10,112 nucleotides of DNA from Actinomycetota bacterium (GTDB taxonomy: Bacteria > Actinomycetota > Acidimicrobiia > Acidimicrobiales > RAAP-2): assembly GCA_009701115.1 (NCBI GenBank), contig WLKR01000029.1, forward strand, positions 1 to 10,112, written 5' to 3'. The notes under the pieces are model-generated. The model did no database searches and had not been told where the DNA came from. It saw only the letters and a program-made list of their open reading frames with translations. The position numbers were made by a program, and so were the translations under genes. Of the stretch, positions 6,648 to 10,112 are shown piece by piece (position 1 is the stretch's first letter; the number at the start of each line of letters is the position of its first letter).

Positions 6648-6672
6648 ATACCTGACTAAATCAGTAAGGTAT
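6648..6672. promoter_or_regulatory. IscR-like (Rrf2-family) operator overlapping the cysI -10 box
   Basis: The arms ATACCTGACT (6648-6657) and AGTAAGGTAT (6663-6672) surround a 5-bp centre AAATC. As I recall it, the E. coli IscR type 1 consensus has arms ATASYYGACT and AGTCRRSTAT with centre RWWWY. The site agrees at 24 of 25 positions, the exception being A at 6666 where C is expected. A partial copy lies at 6621-6645 with a well-kept left half (CCTGATTAAA). The site would let an Rrf2-type regulator, sensing Fe-S status or cysteine, block the promoter. No such regulator gene is in the window. Confidence 0.6.
6665..6670 (+). promoter_or_regulatory. Putative -10 box of the cysI operon
   Basis: TAAGGT fits TANNNT and would start transcription near 6676, leaving about 20 nt before the ATG with AAGGAG at 6682-6687 as ribosome-binding site. 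It lies inside the right arm of the IscR-like palindrome. No clear -35 hexamer is seen, which may mean weak or activator-dependent initiation. Confidence 0.45.
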
Positions 6673-6695
6673 GTTGCAATTAAGGAGACTTCCCG

Positions 6696-8363
6696 ATGGT
6701 TGAACAGACTCGCCAAGAGACATCTGTAGAAGTAGCCAAGCGCGCCAGTGACTATTTGCGCGGCACGCTGCTCGAAGAGATGGAGAACGCCAGCCCGAAG
6801 TTCGATGGCGATTCCGAGCAACTCCTGAAGTTCCACGGCGTCTACGCCCAGGACAATCGTGATGTGCGCCGCGAACGCAGCTTGGCCGGCGAAGAACTCG
6901 AACACATCTTCATGACGCGTGTCGTGGTGCCGGGTGGTTTTCTTACGAGTGAGCAGTGGTTGGCGCTCGACGCGGCTTCTGACACCGTCGCCGACGGCAC
7001 AATTCGTCTCACTACGCGTCAGGCGATTCAGTACCACGGCACAATCAAGAGTGGGCTCCAGTCGCTCGCTCGTCAATTGGACGAAGTGTTGATGACCTCA
7101 TTCGGCGGATGCGGTGACGTTGTGCGCAACGTCGTCATGTGCCCCGATCTACAGATTCCCGAGGCCGATCCCTACATCGTCGAAGTCGCCAACGCCATTG
7201 CCGAGAGATTTCGCCCCACGACCACGGCTCACTGGGAGATTTTCGTGGACGGCCAGCGGGCCGCTAGTCGCGAAGTGGTGAACGAGCACTCCTTCTACGG
7301 CGACACTTACCTCCCTCGTAAGTTCAAGATTGCCATTGCGCACCCCCACGAGAACTGTGTCGATGTCTTCGCCCAAGACCTCGGCATGATTCCCGGATCC
7401 CACCCCTCGCTCGGTGAGGGCTTCACCTTCGTCGTTGGTGGCGGACTTGGACGTAACTACGCCCACGAACACACTTTTGCGCGTCTAGGCGAAGTGCTGG
7501 GTTTTGTGCCGCGTGCCAATGTCGAAGAAGTTATTGCGGCCGTTGTAGATGCCTACAAGGATCTGGGCGACCGCACCGACCGGAAGCGGGCCCGCCTTAA
7601 GTACGTCCTGGCGGACGCTGGACTCGAGGCCTTCCGCGCCGAAATCCATCAACGTCTCGGCTACGAACTGGCCGATGCACTCCCGCTACCCGCCAACTTC
7701 GACCGAAGCGACCACCTCGGCTGGCACGGTCACGACGACGGAACTTGGCGAGTTGGCGTTCGCGTGGCCGCTGGACGTATTCGCGACGATGAGACGAGCC
7801 AGACCCGAACGGCCTTGCGCAAGATTGCCCAGGCCCTCCCAGTCAAGTTCTTCCTCACCCCTCAACAGGACATCATCATTGACGGTGTGAGCGCCGACGA
7901 GCGTCCCTTCGTTGACCAACTACTGCGCGACGCATCGGTCCGTGAGGCCGAGACGTTGGGCTCGATTGAGCGCACGGCCCTGGCCTGTCCCGCCCTGCCC
8001 ACCTGTGGTCAGGCACTCACTGAGTCCGAGCGAGTGCTCGGCTCTGTCGTCACACAGTTTGAATCGGCTCTCTCGGCTCGAGGTTTGGAGCGCCGTCCGG
8101 TGGCACTGCGGATGACGGGCTGTCCCAATGGTTGCGCCCGCCCGGCCGTCGCTGAGATTGGCATTGTCGGTCGCACAAAGTCGACATACGACATCTACGT
8201 CGGTGGTTCTCGACAAGGCGATCGACTCGCCACATTGTTCCAAGAGAAGGTCAAGTTGGCCGACTTGGCTGACGCTGTCGCCCCACTCTTTGACGCGTGG
8301 CAGAGCGACGGAATGGTCGACGAGGCCTTCGGTGACTTCGCGAATCGTTGGAGCTCAAAGTGA
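6696..8363 (+). CDS. cysI: Assimilatory sulfite reductase hemoprotein subunit
   Basis: This 555-residue siroheme and [4Fe-4S] enzyme performs the six-electron reduction of sulfite to sulfide in the cytoplasm. It matches E. coli CysI in block order: SDYLRGT at 18-24, KFHGVYAQDNRDVR at 45-58, IRLTTRQ at 103-109, TYLPRKFK at 204-211, VVGGGLG at 246-252 and GDRTDRKRARLKY at 291-303. The cluster and siroheme Cys residues are 431 and 437 (CPALPTC) and 476 and 480 (GCPNGC). The basic sulfite-binding residues recalled from E. coli (Arg83, Arg153, Lys215, Lys217) correspond to Arg75, Arg144, Lys209 and Lys211. The presence of all four favours sulfite reductase; a nitrite reductase or ferredoxin-dependent relative is less likely. 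The electron donor is not visible: no CysJ flavoprotein or ferredoxin gene is nearby. It is the first gene of an operon and overlaps the next gene by 4 nt (GTGA). Confidence 0.93.
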   Translation: MVEQTRQETSVEVAKRASDYLRGTLLEEMENASPKFDGDSEQLLKFHGVYAQDNRDVRRERSLAGEELEHIFMTRVVVPGGFLTSEQWLALDAASDTVADGTIRLTTRQAIQYHGTIKSGLQSLARQLDEVLMTSFGGCGDVVRNVVMCPDLQIPEADPYIVEVANAIAERFRPTTTAHWEIFVDGQRAASREVVNEHSFYGDTYLPRKFKIAIAHPHENCVDVFAQDLGMIPGSHPSLGEGFTFVVGGGLGRNYAHEHTFARLGEVLGFVPRANVEEVIAAVVDAYKDLGDRTDRKRARLKYVLADAGLEAFRAEIHQRLGYELADALPLPANFDRSDHLGWHGHDDGTWRVGVRVAAGRIRDDETSQTRTALRKIAQALPVKFFLTPQQDIIIDGVSADERPFVDQLLRDASVREAETLGSIERTALACPALPTCGQALTESERVLGSVVTQFESALSARGLERRPVALRMTGCPNGCARPAVAEIGIVGRTKSTYDIYVGGSRQGDRLATLFQEKVKLADLADAVAPLFDAWQSDGMVDEAFGDFANRWSSK

Positions 8364-9091
8364 CGGTTCAACTCGTAGGCGCCGGTCCCGGTGAGGCTGA
8401 TCTACTCACGGTCCGTGCAGCTCGTGCCATTGCCTCCGCCGAGGTGGTCGTCTTTGACCGACTTGTTGATCGATCGGTTTTAAATCTCATCCCGCCCATG
8501 GCTGATCGCTATGACGTCGGCAAGACCCCGGGTCAGTCATCAAGTCAAGAAGCGACCAATGAGCTGCTGATTGAACTTGGCCGCTCCGGTCGTCGCGTGG
8601 TACGTCTCAAGGGTGGCGACCCCTTTGTCTTTGGTCGAGGTGGGGAAGAGACACTAGCTCTCACCAGCGCCGGTGTTGACTTTGAAATCATCCCCGGACT
8701 CTCGTCATCGCTCAGCGGCCCACTCGCCGCCGGTATTCCAGTGACCCATCGCGGTATCTCTCGTGGTGTGACGATTGTTACGGGTCACCTGATTGATGGG
8801 GAGTGCAACTCCTTTGTCCACCTGGCCAATCCTGAGTTGACGCTGGTGGTGCTGATGGGTGTCGCCCATCGCGCCGAGATTGCCCGTCAACTCGTACTCG
8901 GGGGGTTGACTCCCGATACACCAGTGGCCGTGATTGAGCGGGCGTACACCGCCTCACAGCGCACGGTGCGAACCACATTGCAGCGGCTCGGCACCACGGA
9001 GATTGCCAATCCCGCCATCATCGTGATTGGCGCCGTTGCGGCCATGTCGTTGAACGACATCACCACAGAGTTGGCCACGGCGGCCTGGTAG
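8360..9091 (+). CDS. cobA: Uroporphyrinogen-III C-methyltransferase (SUMT)
   Basis: This 243-residue enzyme transfers two methyl groups from S-adenosylmethionine to uroporphyrinogen III, giving precorrin-2 for siroheme (and cobalamin). Diagnostic motifs are VGAGPGEADLLTVRA near the N-terminus, VVFDRLV, the signature RLKGGDPFVFGRGGEE in the middle, the PGLSS turn, GIPVTHRG and ISRGVTIVTGH. The length is that of the single-domain enzyme, equal to the C-terminal half of E. coli CysG. The start is taken as GTG at 8360, which overlaps the cysI stop as GTGA. A TTG at 8348 would add four residues but is less likely. Its place between cysI and the precorrin-2 dehydrogenase gene indicates a job in supplying siroheme to CysI. 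It could also be called sumT or cysG-C. Confidence 0.93.
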   Translation: MTVQLVGAGPGEADLLTVRAARAIASAEVVVFDRLVDRSVLNLIPPMADRYDVGKTPGQSSSQEATNELLIELGRSGRRVVRLKGGDPFVFGRGGEETLALTSAGVDFEIIPGLSSSLSGPLAAGIPVTHRGISRGVTIVTGHLIDGECNSFVHLANPELTLVVLMGVAHRAEIARQLVLGGLTPDTPVAVIERAYTASQRTVRTTLQRLGTTEIANPAIIVIGAVAAMSLNDITTELATAAW

Positions 9092-9648
9092 TGCTGCCTC
9101 TCGCCTTTAATCTCACGGGCAAGCGCGTCCTCGTCCTCGGGGCCGGTCGCGTTGCCGGCAGCAAGATTGCACTGTTGGACGCCGCCGGAGCCGACATCAC
9201 GGTCATCACGACGGAGGTGCTGGAGCCAGTGCCCGATTCGGCCACTTTGTTTGTTCGGCCCTATCAGCCCGGCGATCTCGAGGGTTTTCAGCTCGTGATT
9301 TCCGCGACCGGTGTCGGTGCGGTCAACGATCTGGTCGTCGCTGAAGCCAAGTCTCGAGGCATCTGGCTCAACGTGGTCGATGATCCGTCGCGCTGTGATT
9401 TCTACTTCACGGCCGTCCATCGTGACGGACCGGTCATCGTCTCGGTCTCGACTGAAGGTTCGGCACCGGCCCTGGCACAGTACGTACGCGATCTCGTGCG
9501 GTCCGCGCTACCCAAGAATCTTTCCGCCGTGGCGCGACGACTGCGGAGTGAACGCGACTCGATGCACGACGAGGGCATTTCCACCGAGAGCATCTCGTGG
9601 CGGGCCCGTATTGATGAGCTAGTCGCCGAGGAAACGACGACTGATTAG
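9091..9648 (+). CDS. Precorrin-2 dehydrogenase / siroheme synthase, Met8-CysG N-terminal type
   Basis: This 185-residue protein begins with a Rossmann fold, KRVLVLGAGRVAGSKIALLD at 11-30, for NAD. It then carries the family block LNVVDDPSRCDFYFTA at 93-108 and VSVSTEGSAPALAQYVRDL at 117-135. It should oxidise precorrin-2 to sirohydrochlorin; Met8-like members also insert iron, using an Asp in the region of Asp97-98. The protein is short, close to dehydrogenase-only forms such as SirC, so whether it chelates iron is open. GTG at 9091 is the start; its first base is the last base of the preceding stop. Together with the SUMT it forms a split CysG. Its TAG overlaps the stop of the convergent ybjQ-like gene (TTAG), with no terminator visible. 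Confidence 0.9.
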   Translation: MLPLAFNLTGKRVLVLGAGRVAGSKIALLDAAGADITVITTEVLEPVPDSATLFVRPYQPGDLEGFQLVISATGVGAVNDLVVAEAKSRGIWLNVVDDPSRCDFYFTAVHRDGPVIVSVSTEGSAPALAQYVRDLVRSALPKNLSAVARRLRSERDSMHDEGISTESISWRARIDELVAEETTTD

Positions 9649-9968
9649 TTCAGTGGTTCGATAACAACCGCGGTGCCGTAGGCGAGAATCTCTTGGTAGA
9701 TGCCGCCCAGTTCATTGGAGTCAAAACGCATGGCGATGATGGCATTAGCACCCGCCTGACGCGCATTTTCGGACAGCCGCTCCATCGCTTCTTCGCGAGC
9801 TTCGGCCAACTGCTTAGTCATACCGGCCAACTCGCCACCCACGATGGACTTAAGCGATGCTCCGATCTGTGAGCCGATGTGGCGGGTGCGAACGGTGAGT
9901 CCTGAGACTTCGCCAATCAGTTTGGTGATCTTGTAGCCCGGCGCGTCGTTGGTTGTAACAATCAGCAT
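9645..9968 (-). CDS. ybjQ: YbjQ/UPF0145 family protein (heavy-metal-binding domain, function unknown)
   Basis: This 107-residue protein matches the YbjQ family along its whole length. It has an N-terminal MLIVTTNDAPGYKI strand, VGGELAGMTKQLAEAREEA at about 43-61 (family pattern GGxSxxYExxLxxAR), and a conserved NARQAGANAIIAMRFD block at about 67-82 before the final strands YGTAVVIEPL. The family forms small oligomeric proteins of unproven role; the metal-binding label is historical. The ATG at 9968 is chosen because TAGGAG lies about 5 nt before it and the family begins here; the frame stays open further upstream without homology. It is convergent with the siroheme gene and divergent from the next, partial gene. 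I see no link to sulfur metabolism. Confidence 0.9.
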   Translation of the reverse strand: MLIVTTNDAPGYKITKLIGEVSGLTVRTRHIGSQIGASLKSIVGGELAGMTKQLAEAREEAMERLSENARQAGANAIIAMRFDSNELGGIYQEILAYGTAVVIEPLN

Positions 9969-10026
9969 GATGACTCCTAGTTTTGGGGTGCACGCCCACT
10001 CTATGTCCGGCGTGGTCAACTGTGGC

Positions 10027-10112
10027 ATGCAGAAATTCCGTTTTGTTCTCGCCGCACTCTGCGTCATGTCCGTGTTGGTCCTTGGGGTCACGCGAAGTTC
10101 GGCGATGCAGAG
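10027..10112 (+). CDS. N-terminus of an exported protein, cut by the window edge
   Basis: From the ATG at 10027 the frame gives a classic signal peptide: MQKFRF, then a hydrophobic core LAALCVMSVLVLG, then TRSSAMQ at the edge, with a plausible cleavage site after SSA. In-frame ATGs at 10003 and 9970 are alternatives, and none has a strong ribosome-binding site. The mature protein lies outside the window, so no function can be given. Confidence 0.55.
   Translation, partial: MQKFRFVLAALCVMSVLVLGVTRSSAMQ

Larger units (their letters stand above)
6584..6681. repeat. 10-bp inverted repeat flanking the divergent promoters
   Basis: AATTGCAACA at 6584-6593 is the exact reverse complement of TGTTGCAATT at 6672-6681; 78 bp separate the arms. 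Each arm sits near the 5' end of one of the two predicted divergent transcripts, in the same orientation relative to transcription. On the minus strand the arm contains the Cys-Cys codons of the leader frame. On the plus strand it runs into the cysI ribosome-binding site. Confidence 0.55.

Noticed and set aside
6660..6683. Plus-strand mini-frame ending Cys-Cys-Asn-stop at the cysI ribosome-binding site
   Set aside because: The frame opens after a TAA at 6657-6659 and contains no ATG, GTG or TTG start, so it cannot be supported as a leader peptide; only the inverted repeat is reported.
6671..6703. Small plus-strand frame starting ATG TTG CAA and overlapping the cysI start
   Set aside because: It includes the cysI ribosome-binding site, has no cysteine codons, and would begin before or at the predicted transcription start.
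6504..7076. Long minus-strand frame antisense to cysI
   Set aside because: It is a shadow of cysI codon bias over most of its length; only the last 31 codons (6504-6596), with their own start and ribosome-binding site, are considered.
9969..10091. N-terminal extension of the YbjQ-like protein
   Set aside because: The extension has no family similarity, and a good ribosome-binding site precedes the ATG at 9968.

Overview
The window reads like a chromosomal segment of a moderately GC-rich actinobacterium, possibly an Acidimicrobiia-type aquatic lineage. This is inferred from gene content, tightly overlapping genes, GTG and TTG starts, and promoter -10 boxes that sit 6-7 nt before a start codon with no Shine-Dalgarno (leaderless style). 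No ribosomal or other taxonomic marker is present, so the placement is tentative.

Left part (1-4315), surface glycan genes, mostly on the minus strand. A family 2 glycosyltransferase (3422-4315) overlaps by 4 nt a secreted SGNH-fold hydrolase/esterase (2406-3425). A second, longer GT2-like protein with membrane helices and an unrecognised C-terminal region lies at 168-1496. The start of another minus-strand gene may run off the left edge (1-28). Between them on the plus strand are a CAU-anticodon tRNA (1776-1851) and a four-helix membrane protein of unknown function (1881-2354).

Middle (4418-5617): an M20-family amidohydrolase (N-acyl amino acid or hippurate hydrolase type), probably transcribed leaderless. 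Its 102-bp divergent intergenic region carries an 8-bp direct repeat spaced exactly 20 bp.

Right part (5614-9648), sulfur assimilation. A TauD/TfdA-type Fe(II)/2-oxoglutarate dioxygenase (minus) is divergent from an operon encoding assimilatory sulfite reductase hemoprotein (CysI), uroporphyrinogen-III C-methyltransferase, and a Met8/CysG-N-type precorrin-2 dehydrogenase, with overlapping ends (GTGA, then 1 nt). The genes form a logical chain: the dioxygenase would release sulfite from a sulfonate, CysI would reduce it to sulfide, and the last two enzymes would build the siroheme that CysI needs. No sulfate-activation gene is visible in the window.

The 188-bp region between the dioxygenase gene and cysI is the most interesting part. 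Over the cysI -10 box lies a 25-bp interrupted palindrome that closely matches the type 1 DNA site of IscR (an Rrf2-family Fe-S regulator). A degenerate copy lies 27 bp upstream, over the putative dioxygenase promoter. The dioxygenase leader holds a 30-codon open frame with a strong ribosome-binding site, a GTG start, Cys-Cys at codons 2-3, two hairpins that can also pair with each other, and a stop that overlaps the dioxygenase start. This looks like a cysteine-responsive leader peptide.

Right edge: a YbjQ/UPF0145 protein (minus, 9645-9968) and, divergent from it, the beginning of a gene with a signal peptide that runs off the window (10027-10112). I saw no insertion sequence, CRISPR array or rRNA.
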